From assembly GCA_023091735.1 (NCBI GenBank), contig JALKBU010000111.1:1-64000 (forward strand): 64,000 nucleotides of DNA, written 5' to 3'. Position 1 is the stretch's first letter, and each line of letters opens with the position of its first letter. The DNA is from Trichomonas tenax (lineage: Eukaryota; Parabasalia; Trichomonadida; Trichomonadidae). Under the pieces are notes generated by a model. It was given only the letters and a program-made list of their open reading frames with translations. It was not told the DNA's origin and did not search any database. Of this stretch, positions 1-10,304 are shown in pieces. The position numbers and the translations under genes are program-made.

Positions 1-84
1 CTTAATCCACAAATGATAAAATCTTAAAATCTTATTGTGAAAACATCACGAAATCATTAAATTTTCTTCATTTATGGGCACAAG

Positions 85-101
85 GCGAGCCAAGGGCTCG
101 C
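85..101. repeat. Small perfect hairpin
   Basis: GCGAGCC and GGCTCGC form a 7-bp stem around a 3-base loop (AAG). It is markedly more GC-rich than its surroundings and is followed by CCCCATTTGTG and a short GT run. Similar GC-rich hairpins occur at 23148. It could mark the edge of a mobile element, but no matching copy is visible here. Confidence 0.5.
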
Positions 102-222
102 TGGGCTGCCCCATTTGTGTGTGTGTAGAGTCACCACATTAATGAAAATAAAAGATTTAACAAAAAATAAACATTATTGAAGATAGAATAAATCAAATTA
201 TTGGAGTTCTAAATAGTAATCT

Positions 223-753
223 CTAAAGAGTATCCAGGTCAATTTTATTCCAGTCTTCATCAATATTACCAAGTTTATTTACTCTATCATCATTCAATCC
301 ATCACCCTCATCAATTATTTCAGCTTTATATTCTCCCTTGAAAAATTTAGTTGATTTACCATATTCTTTAAACTGTTTTCTAATACCTAATGAATGCCAA
401 TTATTAAAACATATACTATAAATTTTATCTTTTAATTTTAACGTTGAAATATTCTTCAGCATTTAATACATCACAATCTTCATTTTTAAATTATTCTTTA
501 ATCCATTCAGGATTATAAATTCTTCTATTCATTCGTTTTCCGCTTTTTGTTGGAACTTTGCGGATGCAATATATAGAAACACCGTTTTCTTTTTGATTTT
601 CAATTTTTTTATTTCATCACATTTATGATGTCTTTCACCTTTATTCCATCTATGCCACGTAATTGAAAAATATCTGGCTCTTTGAGCCTTGCCTCGAAGG
701 GTCTTTACCTTTATATATATAAATAAGCTCACTTTCACATCCTTTATATTCAT
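223..753 (-). pseudogene. Decayed ORF cluster, unrecognised, possibly mobile-element derived
   Basis: Two short minus-strand ORFs (753-529 and 462-223) are linked by a third-frame stretch that reads about 13 residues (starting MNRRIYNPEWIKE) and then stops near 494. The pieces are Lys-, Trp- and Asp/Glu-rich, with no start context and no long frame. The run of three frames on one strand suggests one gene broken by frameshifts rather than three genes. I do not recognise the family. The GC-rich hairpin at 85-101 and the Maverick remnants elsewhere make a mobile origin possible, but this is inference only. Confidence 0.3.
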
Positions 754-1109
754 CCTAATACTTCATAAAGGATTTATTAAACTCGACAATCAAAATTTTA
801 AAATTTCACAATGTCCGCTATTTATGTAAAAATATAAAAAATTAATTTAGTTTTTCCCACTATATATAAATGTATGATCTAACAATCTAATTAACACATT
901 CAAATTTACAAATTTATGGAAATGTAAAATTAGATTATTTAGGCTGTCGGAAATATTGACTTAAAACCTTCAAAAATGGGGACATAGGTGGCTTTGCAAA
1001 TTTTGCCAAATAACCCCCAGTATATACTACTAACCTTCAATCGTACAGGTTCTCATTTTTTATTTTAAGTGAAAAATAAAACACTTATATGGCCAAATGA
1101 GAATGTGAC
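754..1109. other. AT-rich spacer without a recognisable gene
   Basis: No open frame of useful length. A few kinase-like words appear in different frames around 958-1010 but are too short to support a gene. Confidence 0.5.
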
Positions 1110-1876
1110 ATGTTGGGCGAAGTTCAATTGTATCTTATCAAAAATTCAAGAAACCCTTCAAATATTCGTGATGTATCTCAAAATATTGTGAATAATATCA
1201 GAAAATTTTGTTATAAAAAATTTTGGAACATATCCTTGCGCAAAGTGGTCGAGCTAATTAAAAATCGACGTATCATTAGAATAATAGAGTCATTCGCGTT
1301 TACGTTCTTCAAATCCTTGGCGCAATAGAAATGTTACAATCAAATGGAATTTTTGTTTCTAACATTTCTCCCAGGACATTGTTCTTCGACCGCTTTGGCC
1401 TCGTCAAGTTTGTTGACTTTCAGCATGCTATGATAATCCCAAAAGCGTTATTGCACAAGGAATTCAGTCTTAACACAGTATCCAGCTCCAGACATCTGCC
1501 AGAACACCCATTCAACCCACAGTGCGCTGACATCTGGTCATTTGGAATCGTTTTATTCCATATGGTGAACGGAAATTATCCATTCCCATCTTTCAAGAAT
1601 ATTGAGGAGTACATGAAATGCTTAGACAACCTTCAGTTCAATTGCAATATCAATAGCCAGATGCTCCACTGCCCAATCATTCAGTCCATATTAGTTGCAG
1701 ATCCATCAAAGAGACCACAGCTTGAGGAAGTTCGCAAATGCTTTGGCCAGTTTACAGTCAAGCTTCCAAAGGGAACACTCGAAACAAAGCAGACATGTGT
1801 TAATGCTGCTTTGCACAGACGTGCTAAGATCAGCCCAATCCGCATGCACAGTTATGCTGAGATTAGGTCATATTGA
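1110..1876 (+). pseudogene. Protein kinase-like gene with internal deletion (pseudogene)
   Basis: The first frame (1110-1328) ends in a stretch like the alphaC-beta4 part of a kinase N-lobe (KNRRIIRIIESFAF). Around 1290-1305 the reading changes frame and resumes as VLQILGAIEMLQSNGIF, the alphaE region just before the catalytic loop. It then runs through a degenerate catalytic loop (SNISPRTLFFD), KFVDF in place of DFG, ADIWSFGIVLFHMVNGNYPF (alphaF-G) and DPSKRP (alphaI) to 1876. About 50 residues of hinge and alphaD appear to be missing, and the Gly-rich loop and catalytic HRD Asp are not visible. The 181-residue second ORF alone could be expressed, but without an N-lobe it cannot be an active kinase. 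Confidence 0.6.
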
Positions 1877-2044
1877 TGGTACAAATGTGTTTGCATTGAT
1901 GCATTGAACTTTTTTGTTCAATATGATTTTGGTTCTTTGTATTGAAGAATTGCGAGAAAAACAATGATGATAATATTTTTGACATATAAATATTTTATTT
2001 GTCAAAAATAAGCAAATTATGACGCGTAAATCTCAAATTTCGAA

Positions 2045-2812
2045 ATGACTGGAATTCAGATATACAAAGTATTTTCCAACTGTTTGATACTGTCAATGGG
2101 AACACTTCTTCTTATTTCAACAGTCTTCAAAGCAATACCGGACTTAGCGAAACATTTTGACAATAATTACATTTATTTACACGATATAATTCTTTTAATA
2201 ACATACTTTATGTGGATATGGTCATGGCTGACAGGTGCCTATGGCAATCCAGGATATACAAAGACCGATCTCCAAGAAAGAGGCATATATAACGATATTA
2301 TTCGTGGAGACATTCCCAAAAACCTTCAACACTTAAAGATTTGCAAGAAATGCGGTCTTCCGATGCCGAAAGGAGCAGTACATTGCGACGATTGCGACAT
2401 GTGCATTTTAAGACAAGATCATCACTGCGGAGTCATCGTTAACTGTGTTGCTGATAGAAATTTCAAAGCCTTCGTCCTCGGATTCTTCTATGCCGGTGTT
2501 ATTAGCCTCGAATGTGGCATTTATTCGATTATCGCTTGCAATATCTCATCAAAGAAGTCCGATTTTGGTGTTATTACACTCATAACGGGTATTTATGGAC
2601 TCATCATATCATTAATGATGTTTGCTTTTGCAGGAATATTTATTGGAACAAATTGGAACGAATCACCAATTAAAGATTTGACTGCTAAGCAATTCATTTC
2701 GTCATTTGGCGACAATGCGTTCATGTACTTCATTCCGATTCAGTCTAAGTCAACAAATCTCGCTTGGCCAGATATCGAATGGGAGTTTGAGGGTCCATTG
2801 CAGCTACTATAA
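2045..2812 (+). CDS. DHHC-type protein S-acyltransferase
   Basis: A 255-residue membrane protein that should transfer palmitate to cysteines of target proteins, probably in Golgi or endomembranes. Two hydrophobic segments (about 12-30 and 44-66) precede the cysteine-rich domain (about 97-140), with CKKC, HCDDCDMC and the catalytic DHHC at 125-128. Two further segments follow (about 142-166 and 174-202), then a TNWNE stretch at the place of the TTxE motif. This four-segment layout is standard for the zDHHC family. DHHC is followed by GVIVNC rather than the usual PWVNNC, so the Pro-Trp pair is lost. Upstream, TTTGACATATAAA and GACGCGTAAAT resemble the recurring promoter-like word. AATAAA follows the stop within about 75 bases. 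Confidence 0.9.
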   Translation: MTGIQIYKVFSNCLILSMGTLLLISTVFKAIPDLAKHFDNNYIYLHDIILLITYFMWIWSWLTGAYGNPGYTKTDLQERGIYNDIIRGDIPKNLQHLKICKKCGLPMPKGAVHCDDCDMCILRQDHHCGVIVNCVADRNFKAFVLGFFYAGVISLECGIYSIIACNISSKKSDFGVITLITGIYGLIISLMMFAFAGIFIGTNWNESPIKDLTAKQFISSFGDNAFMYFIPIQSKSTNLAWPDIEWEFEGPLQLL

Positions 2813-4650
2813 CTTCTACACACGCTTAGAATATTATTTTTCATTTCTTGTTTGAATTTATAGCAATATATTTATTATTCAATAAATTATAGACTAAACT
2901 ATAAATGTGCTTCTACACTATTACAAATACGCACGAAATAACTAACTGTACTTTCAAAAATCATAAAATCATGAATTATAATTCAAAATTCAAACCCATT
3001 AGAAAAAAATATGTGTTTATAAGTTATTGCATGGACAAAATCATTCTATTTTTGTATAGAAACTCCATATTAATTTCACATATCTCATATTATTCATCTA
3101 TGACATATTAAATCCATGAATTTGAGAAATCTGTTCCAAGTCATAGTTTTATGATGAAAATCATCTAAAGGATGAGGAGCATCCTTGATTTAATTCCATT
3201 TCGTTTTTCTTGTTTGTTCACCCATGGGTATTATTAATTTTCATGAAATGAATATTACATTGTCTAAAATCAAAGCAGACATCACATTGCATAGATTCCA
3301 ATGGTGTGATTCAAATTCTTAATATATTCGTATATGTTGAACATAACAAGAGCCATCCCAAATTGAAAAATATAGAGTGTCTAATAAATATATTGCACCC
3401 AGACTTTCCCCCTGAATAATGGATAGTTTCCTTTAAAAAGCATATCAATCGATTTCCCATGAGTTTCTCTATAATATATGTTGATTTGGGCAAATCTGCT
3501 ATTCAAATCAGTTTTTTTTTGCACGTTTAATAACTTACGTCCGTTTGAAATTTCGAAATTTTATACAAAAATTCATCGAATGAAACAATATTTTGATCTT
3601 ATTGGCTAGTGAACAGCAAAAGTTTCAACCAAAAGAAGCACATGTAATTGAAAATCGAGTGCTGTATTAAATGGTGTAAGTATATTGCACATATTATTCA
3701 AGTTGAGCTAGATATCAATCGATAAAGTGTCCCGGATCAGAAATTGCTCAAAAATGAAAGATTCAATTCTGAAAAGGCAGATAATGATAGTCATTCACAT
3801 CTGCCAACTATAAAGGCTATAATTGATATAGCAGAAACAGAATAAGTAGTTTGAAGCATTCTTTTTCGTTTATGTTTCAGAGAAAAACATTCATTTAGTT
3901 GTGACAAAATTCGTGCTGCCAAAAGTGGCAAAAAATGCCCATGGAGAATTTTGATGCTGTTGAAACACTTGAAAAAAAGACATTTTAGATCCACCTGTTA
4001 TATTTGAGCAGCAGCTAATAGTCATATTTATTGTGTATAACCAAAAAAAAAAATTGCACAATATTTCATTATGAATGAGATACAATTTGATCTGGTAAAC
4101 AACACGGAAAAACAGCAAAAAAGCCTTCTTTTTCATCAAAATTCATTAATTGGACAAATTGTTAGTAACTAAGTAATAGCATCTATATCTACTATAGTAC
4201 CATATATAAATGTGAAAGTTTGGGTCATGTAGCATGATTAAATAAAAAGTTATGCCTAATGAAAATCATTTTTCTGAAAATTGAGGAGTCGAGCGCCCCT
4301 ATTTTTAGCCATTTTCGGAAAAAAATCACACTTATTAGCAACAAAACGTTGATTTCATCTCATAATATGTATAGCAAACTAATCTTTTGATTGGTTATAC
4401 TAGAATAGAGGAATTAAACTATAGAAGTAAGATATATGTTGATTAAATGCCTCGACAAAATCTGACAGAAAATCAAAAAAATCGACTTTTTCAACATTTA
4501 TGATGTATTCAGGAAATGACATCATATAATCATAAATACACCTAAAGATATTGAGAATAATGATTCGACTTTTATTCATATATCTTCAATATTGAACGAT
4601 TTAAGGGGGTTCAAAATATTTATTATACACCCTATATTTAGTTATAACAT
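2813..4650. other. AT-rich intergenic stretch, no convincing gene
   Basis: Only short ORFs of 60-80 codons on both strands, with low-complexity composition and no family signal. The 3' end of the DHHC gene, including AATAAA near 2879, lies at its left edge. Confidence 0.5.
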
Positions 4651-4899
4651 ATGGAATTTATTCAAGCTGATGAAGTTTTATTTGATACCTTTGAAGAATT
4701 GATGGTTTCCGATAGTTGCACATGGATATCCATAGAACTGGGAATTCTTGCTCGCTTCATGCTGGATTGTCGTTTAGTTCTTGTTTTCCCAAGCAAGTTC
4801 TTAAGATTCACACCATATCAAGTCTTGAAGATGTTTGACATCAACCATGACAAAGGACTCGATATCAATGATCTGATTACAATGATCAAACATCTTTAA
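4651..4899 (+). pseudogene. Short ORF ending in a degenerate EF-hand, probable gene fragment
   Basis: An 82-residue ORF. Its last 25 residues contain FDINHDKGLDINDLI: Asp, Asn and Asp at loop positions 1, 3 and 5, a Gly at 7 instead of 6, a hydrophobic at 8 and Asp at 12. This resembles an EF-hand calcium loop but is not canonical. The N-terminal part is hydrophobic and unrecognised. Trichomonad genomes carry many calmodulin-like EF-hand genes, and this could be the 3' end of one. The length argues for a remnant rather than an intact gene. Confidence 0.3.
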
Positions 4900-5274
4900 T
4901 CAATAAACAGCAAATTATATATTTTTCAAATATCAGGAGTGACAGCCATCAAAAGAAACTTTTAGAATGAAGATCTCAAATCTTGCTTTCTAATTGGAGA
5001 AAGCTGCTGATCTAATATTCGCACAAATGAAGGAATGTCATGCTATATGAAATGAGCAATCTGATAATAAAGCCTGAATTACACTCAGTATAATTATTTT
5101 CAGTAATTACAATTATACATCAAAAACTCAATTAGTAATTAATCACGAAGAGCCCATTTTAATTTTGTTTTGAACCCCATTCATACTTTGTCACTTTTGC
5201 AATACCCTATTTAAATATTTATAACCCTTTTATTACAGACCCTTATATTTCAAATCCAGGCCCTGCAATCATAT
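4900..5274. other. Spacer leading into the gene at 5300
   Basis: No gene seen. It ends in the initiator-like box at 5275. Confidence 0.5.
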
Positions 5275-5299
5275 GTCACTTTTCTATACGTTACTAAAA
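5275..5299 (+). promoter_or_regulatory. Initiator-like box GTCACTTTT with ACGTTACTA
   Basis: GTCACTTTT is followed four bases later by ACGTTACTA and then by ATG at 5300. The same two words with the same spacing precede the gene at 25594. Trichomonas vaginalis genes use an initiator TCA(+1)Y(T/A); the box fits that rule. If transcription starts at its A, the upstream ATG at 5273 lies outside the message. Confidence 0.5.
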
Positions 5300-6766
5300 A
5301 TGTCGAAAGCAGCAACAACTAAACACAACAGAGCTGCGAAAGGGAAAACGATATCTGTCGGTTTGTTCGACCTCCTTAACCAGGCGCTCTCAGAGTTCAT
5401 CCACACCGAGCACATCAACCTACAGACTTACACAGCGGCGATTGACGCTTGCATCGCTAATAAAAAGGCACACACTTCTGCTGTCGATCCAGTGATCTTT
5501 GCCTTTTCACCTGTTTCTAATCCTCCGCCAGGAATTTTGCTTAAATATGTTGAACTTCTCAAAGCTCGTTATATTCGAAATCTTGCGCAAATATTTTCAT
5601 CAAATCCATCAGACTTCGCCAGATTCCACCGTTTTCTGTCGAAACAGGCAATTGAAACACCAGATTTATTCGATTTTCTTTCAAGTTTAGCTCTAACAGC
5701 TGCAGAAACAGATCCACAGAACTTAGCCACACTCTTTATGAAATACGCTTTCAATCTATACAGTCCACACTTAAGCAACAAAGAACTTCTCTCGCCAATT
5801 GTTAAATTAATTTTTTCACATACAGAATCAGACGAAGCATCGCGTGACGCACGGGTTTCGAAGATTCTCGAGTGCATCGAGGACGAAGAGTCCCGTTATG
5901 TCGTTCTAGCACACACTGTGATGGAGGAAAGAATTTTCTCATCGAGATTGTGTGATCTTTACTCATCTTACATCGAAAGTGGCCTTAAAGAGACCGAATA
6001 TCAACCATACGCTGTCCATATTCTTAGATACATTTCTCCAATTCGCGGTGATTTAATACAAACATATCTTCCTGTTATTGCTGATTTCGTTGACGATAAG
6101 AGGCCTATTATGCAGGCTGCGCTTGTCCAGCTGCTAATAGACGCATCACAGGAGGCTCTGCTTTCACACATTATCGAAAATTCAGATCGCATAGAAATCC
6201 TTTCATTAGCACTTCATTTGGTGTCCGAACTTGGCGCAATTTCTTCGACACTGTTAATTTCGTTGTTTAAGAAGATCGGCGCAGATAATATTTATCAGGT
6301 TTGCACAGAGAGGTGCACTGTTGGGACTCCTGTTGGCAATCTTCAGCTCGGAAGGCTGACAAACACATGGAACATAGCTGCTGTCAACTCGACAGTCATT
6401 CAGCATATTCAGTCCATTCCACTTGGACAGTGGGATGTTGAGTTTGCACTCTGCAAGCTCCTCCTCAAGCAGCCGATGGATTCAACATCCGCTCAGATTT
6501 GGAAGCAATTATTTAGTTCATTGACACCGCAGTTTGGAGAATTAATGAGAGATGAAGAAATGACAGAAACTATATTTGATATTATTAGCTTTTACCTTGT
6601 TGCGACACTCGATATCGAGTTCTTCGAGAAATTACAGCCATATCTCGAACCAGTCGTGACAGTGGCGAAGGAGAAATGCAAAGTTGCCGGCACGAAGTTC
6701 TTGACAAAGGCAGCAGAGCTTGGACCGAAGTTCAAGCAAATTGTTTCAACATTTATTTTGGTTTAA
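5300..6766 (+). CDS. Alpha-helical HEAT/ARM-like protein, unknown function
   Basis: A 488-residue, mostly helical protein without membrane segments. Repeated amphipathic helix pairs (for example around residues 240-300) suggest an alpha-solenoid. No catalytic motif is visible and I do not recognise an orthologue. A longer frame opens at 5273, but that ATG sits inside the GTCACTTTT box, so I take the second ATG (protein begins MSKAATTKHN). The basic N-terminus (NRAAKGKT) could be a targeting or nucleic-acid-binding tail. AATAAA lies about 25 bases after the stop. Base and codon use match the other intact genes, so it is probably a conserved scaffold protein. Confidence 0.75.
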   Translation: MSKAATTKHNRAAKGKTISVGLFDLLNQALSEFIHTEHINLQTYTAAIDACIANKKAHTSAVDPVIFAFSPVSNPPPGILLKYVELLKARYIRNLAQIFSSNPSDFARFHRFLSKQAIETPDLFDFLSSLALTAAETDPQNLATLFMKYAFNLYSPHLSNKELLSPIVKLIFSHTESDEASRDARVSKILECIEDEESRYVVLAHTVMEERIFSSRLCDLYSSYIESGLKETEYQPYAVHILRYISPIRGDLIQTYLPVIADFVDDKRPIMQAALVQLLIDASQEALLSHIIENSDRIEILSLALHLVSELGAISSTLLISLFKKIGADNIYQVCTERCTVGTPVGNLQLGRLTNTWNIAAVNSTVIQHIQSIPLGQWDVEFALCKLLLKQPMDSTSAQIWKQLFSSLTPQFGELMRDEEMTETIFDIISFYLVATLDIEFFEKLQPYLEPVVTVAKEKCKVAGTKFLTKAAELGPKFKQIVSTFILV

Positions 6767-7530
6767 AGACTTATATTTATATTTATTATTAAATAAAGCA
6801 CCCATTTCTATTCAACACTTGAAATTTGTATTTCTAATTTGACACCACAATGATATTTTAAATGCAAGTCATAACAAATTTTTTATGATTTAAAATAGCT
6901 CGCATTGATTGATGGAGACGAACACACATTCTTTTAATTGCAACATGGGAAGTACAAACTATGGCAAAACTTGGTAAATCGAAAAATGTTACTTTGGTGA
7001 AATTATAATGATTTTGTTAAATGTCATTGTTGATGCAGATTAACATAACAGTTATAATATACTCTGCCAAACATAAATATTCACACACATAAGAAGGTTC
7101 AGATTAAATATTAATTTTATAGATAATCAATTTTTGTTTTTGAACTAATAAATAGATAGGAAACAAACAGACAATTTGAGTGTTTAACAATTTCTTTATT
7201 TAGAAGTTTCATTTTGTTCATCCAATTTTTTTCATCAAATATATTTCAAGAATATTGAAAATCGGAGATGATTTAATATAGCTATAGATGAATTTTCATA
7301 TTTTAAATCAAATTTTTGATTCATAAATTTCAAAAAAAATTTTTCAAAAAAACCTCAAAAACATTAAACATTGACCTTACATCAGATGTAAATCATAGTT
7401 TTCAGACAAAATTGAACTTTTGTAAATCCAAAATCAAAAACCTTGAAAAACACGAAATTTAGATATAGTTTTTGATGTATTTTTATAATATCAAAGCGAA
7501 ATCAAATTGTGGAAAAATAAAAAAAAATAA
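6767..7530. other. AT-rich spacer
   Basis: Polyadenylation-type AATAAA near 6792 belongs to the upstream gene. Otherwise A/T homopolymers and no coding signal. Confidence 0.5.
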
Positions 7531-8640
7531 ATGCTTCTTTTTTCTCTCACCGTTTGGTGGCAATATAATCAGTTCGAATACCCGGAGTACGAGAAAAACA
7601 GCTTCAAACACCCGATTTTTGCCGTCTGTACCTCTCCACACTGTCCGCATTGCAAAGGACTTCCAGATATATTAAAAATATACGCAGACATGATCGGAAA
7701 TTCGACGAAAGTCGTCTTCACTAGTGTCAGCTGCGCAAGCGGTGACTTATGTGCGCGAATTCCTGTTAGAGCTGTTCCTACATTTGTTTTAATTCGAGGA
7801 CCGGATCCAAAATACTGGATACAGACTTATGAGAGGAATTATATGGGATGGAACAAGTTTTTGGAGACTCATATCAATGCGAAAGCGATCGAAATTAAAG
7901 AAACTTTTGAAATACAAAGAGAAATCGCGAAAACATACAGAGGAGGCACAACTTATTGCTTAACCGTTCCAGATCAGCAGTCAGACATACTAAAAGCTTA
8001 CAAAAAACTTGTTGCTAATTATCACCCGATGGGATGCACTTTCGTGTATAAATTCGAGGACACAACACCAAAAATAGTCGCGTACAAATCATCAAACTGC
8101 GTTGTCACAAAAGAATCAATAACATCAACTGATATCGCAGAATTTGTTGAAACAAACAAATTCTCATCATACCATCACTTCGGAAGACTTGAATTATATA
8201 AATTGGCATCAAATAATGTCTCTATGTTCGTTACAATTTGTGAAGAAATTGTTAACAAATATCAACAACTCGCTTTGGACAGACTTTCATCTAAATTCTG
8301 CGGAAGGGTGGAATTCGGATGGGCAGAGAAAACTGCAGACTACGAAATCGTTTCCTTCACTAAAATGTCGAGAGATGATGTTCCTTTCTATTTCGCGATG
8401 AATCCGAGCAAGAAATGCTTCCACGTACAGAAAGGAAATCCAGTTCAGCCTCAAGTCGATGAATTATTGAAGAATAATATGGACGCTGTTCAATGCAAGA
8501 AGATGCCAGGAATACACTCTGGATATAGAATAACAATCACAAAGACAAGTTTGATTGTCGCAGGAATTATTGCAGGTATCCTTTGCTTGAGTTATCTCAT
8601 TTGGGAAATCTCACGAGACAGTCCTATGAAACTTGAGTAA
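7531..8640 (+). CDS. Membrane-anchored thioredoxin/PDI-like protein with CPHC
   Basis: A 369-residue protein with a thioredoxin fold near the N-terminus. FAVCTSPHCPHCKG carries the CPHC redox pair at residues 38-41, and VRAVPTFV supplies the usual cis-proline. The middle is Cys-containing but unrecognised. A single membrane segment near the C-terminus (TSLIVAGIIAGILCLSYLIW, about 340-360) leaves a short charged tail. A hydrophobic start (LLFSLTVWW) could act as a signal peptide. It is probably an ER or secretory-pathway oxidoreductase helping disulfide formation. No KDEL-type signal is present, so the membrane anchor would hold it in place. CPHC is the DsbA-type spacer rather than the CGHC of classical PDI. 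Confidence 0.75.
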   Translation: MLLFSLTVWWQYNQFEYPEYEKNSFKHPIFAVCTSPHCPHCKGLPDILKIYADMIGNSTKVVFTSVSCASGDLCARIPVRAVPTFVLIRGPDPKYWIQTYERNYMGWNKFLETHINAKAIEIKETFEIQREIAKTYRGGTTYCLTVPDQQSDILKAYKKLVANYHPMGCTFVYKFEDTTPKIVAYKSSNCVVTKESITSTDIAEFVETNKFSSYHHFGRLELYKLASNNVSMFVTICEEIVNKYQQLALDRLSSKFCGRVEFGWAEKTADYEIVSFTKMSRDDVPFYFAMNPSKKCFHVQKGNPVQPQVDELLKNNMDAVQCKKMPGIHSGYRITITKTSLIVAGIIAGILCLSYLIWEISRDSPMKLE

Positions 8641-9107
8641 TTTTAATTATTTTTATTGTTGGTTAAAATATTGTTCTATAAATATTAATTTCTGTATTCT
8701 TTTCCAAAAATCGAAATTGCCCAAAACTTAATTCATTTACAAATTTGTACTTTCCCTGTTTAATTTGAATGAAAAATCTTTCTAGAGGAAAGTGTGTCTG
8801 TCCCTTTAGATTCACCTATAATAAATGCTACAACATTTGACCACATTCTTTATTTGATGGTCTATTTTATCAATAGTGAATCAAAGGAATATACAGCTAT
8901 ATTTTTGGAGTTGAATCAAAATTCAATTTCCAGCATTTGATTCTCTCAAAATCGCATCTGAATTTATTTATAATTGCAACTTCTGAAGGAATTAATTAGA
9001 TAAATTAAGAAGAACAGATAATGAAGTTATACTTTCGAACTTCACATTAAATGTAATAATGATAATGAGATTGATCAGTAAAGTTAAAAATACCAATTTT
9101 AATTATT
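8641..9107. other. Convergent intergenic region
   Basis: Lies between the 3' ends of the PDI-like gene and IFT52. No gene seen. Confidence 0.5.
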
Positions 9108-10304
9108 CTAATCTTGTGCTTGCATCTTACACCTGACGACATACTTAAAAACATATTCTAACACATCCTTAGCAGATTGCTTATTCTCCGGAAGCTTCTG
9201 GTTAACTGACAAAATCTTTGCAGCTTGCAAAACAAACTTTTCGATATTCTTTGGTGGAGTCTTCTGCGCCAGCATCGCCAATCTCGCTGTCTTCGAAGCA
9301 AATATCTCATTCAAGTCGAACAGCTCAAGCACAGGCGGCTTCGGCTCCTTCATCTGTGGAGGGAAGACCGCTGGCGTGAGAGGAGGTAAAGCTACATCAA
9401 ACACTGGCGTGACAATGTCTAATTGTTCATTTTTCACGCCAAGAGTGTTCGCTAAGTTCGCTATATCAGCAACAAATCTCATGTCCATGCTGAACTTCGC
9501 TTTATCGAAGTTATCAACAAGATTTGGCTTCAGTTTCTCTGACTCCTGAATGCAGGGCCTCAAGCGCTCTGACATACTGATTGTGTCAGGTGTGTACCAC
9601 CTCTCTGTGACTTCTGGATTATCAGCATCGATCTTATTGAGCTGCAAACTCTTTGTGATGATTAATTGCGTCAAAAATCCAAATAATTGCTCATTTTTCT
9701 CTTTCCTGAACCATTCATCGCCAAACATCAGCGGGGAACCAATGACAGAAAGAGAGCCACTTCCTACACGAGCGTAAGAGATAACAGAACAATTTAGTGG
9801 ATATGCTGATAATCCAGATGAAATGATGGGAACAGAAGGACGATTGACTTCGAGGATGCATCCGTTTGGAAACGCGAATGAAGCATCGTCTTCTTTGATA
9901 AATTCAGAAATTGCGTGATTTAAAATACCGTGCTGAATACTGACTTGATGAGGGTCAATGTAACAAATATAGACAGGAGAGATGACAGGCTCAGTTATTT
10001 TGACACCGTATTGGCTGATAAACGCGTTAAATCCTGCAGGGAAATTTTCAGCGCCTGCAATGACGATATTTCCGCCAGATTGCATGAAATTGGAGAGAAC
10101 ATGGGCCTCATTTTTGTTTAAGTCATTGCGGGGACCCATAAACCAAATGCAGTTGACGCCATTCAAAACTTCGTTCGTAATTGGTGCATTATTTGAGCGT
10201 ACTTCGCCAATCTGAGTGAGAGTGTTCACCATGATGCCCAAACGCTTTTCACGTCGGAGATATTCCCTGTGGCCTGCGTCAATTACGGAAACAAAGGTGG
10301 ACAT
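9108..10304 (-). CDS. IFT52: Intraflagellar transport protein 52
   Basis: A 398-residue protein close in length to other IFT52 proteins (about 430-450). The N-terminal domain has the GIFT/ABC-transporter-like fold, with a GGNIVIAG stretch and PLNCSVISYARVGSGSLSVIGS. After a linker comes the conserved segment (ALPPLTPAVFPPQ, then LELFDLNEIFASKTARLAMLAQK) and a helical C-terminus (KILSVNQKLPENKQSAKDVLEYVF) that binds IFT46 in other organisms. IFT52 is a core subunit of the IFT-B complex that carries cargo along the flagellum. The start is an ATG (MSTFVSVIDAG). Two TTTGACAYGTAAA-like words lie 110-150 bases upstream (10417 and 10440). The gene looks intact. Confidence 0.92.
   Translation of the reverse strand: MSTFVSVIDAGHREYLRREKRLGIMVNTLTQIGEVRSNNAPITNEVLNGVNCIWFMGPRNDLNKNEAHVLSNFMQSGGNIVIAGAENFPAGFNAFISQYGVKITEPVISPVYICYIDPHQVSIQHGILNHAISEFIKEDDASFAFPNGCILEVNRPSVPIISSGLSAYPLNCSVISYARVGSGSLSVIGSPLMFGDEWFRKEKNEQLFGFLTQLIITKSLQLNKIDADNPEVTERWYTPDTISMSERLRPCIQESEKLKPNLVDNFDKAKFSMDMRFVADIANLANTLGVKNEQLDIVTPVFDVALPPLTPAVFPPQMKEPKPPVLELFDLNEIFASKTARLAMLAQKTPPKNIEKFVLQAAKILSVNQKLPENKQSAKDVLEYVFKYVVRCKMQAQD

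Noticed and set aside
958..1010. Kinase-like words DLKPS and GGFANFAK
   Set aside because: They are in different frames, a few residues long, and the gene downstream carries its own equivalents, so chance is the simpler reading.
3791..4139. Two overlapping minus-strand ORFs
   Set aside because: AT-driven, Phe/Ile/Ser-rich, no family signal and no promoter-like box.
5273..5299. Upstream ATG extending the HEAT-like protein by nine residues
   Set aside because: It lies within the GTCACTTTT initiator-like box, so it probably precedes the transcription start.
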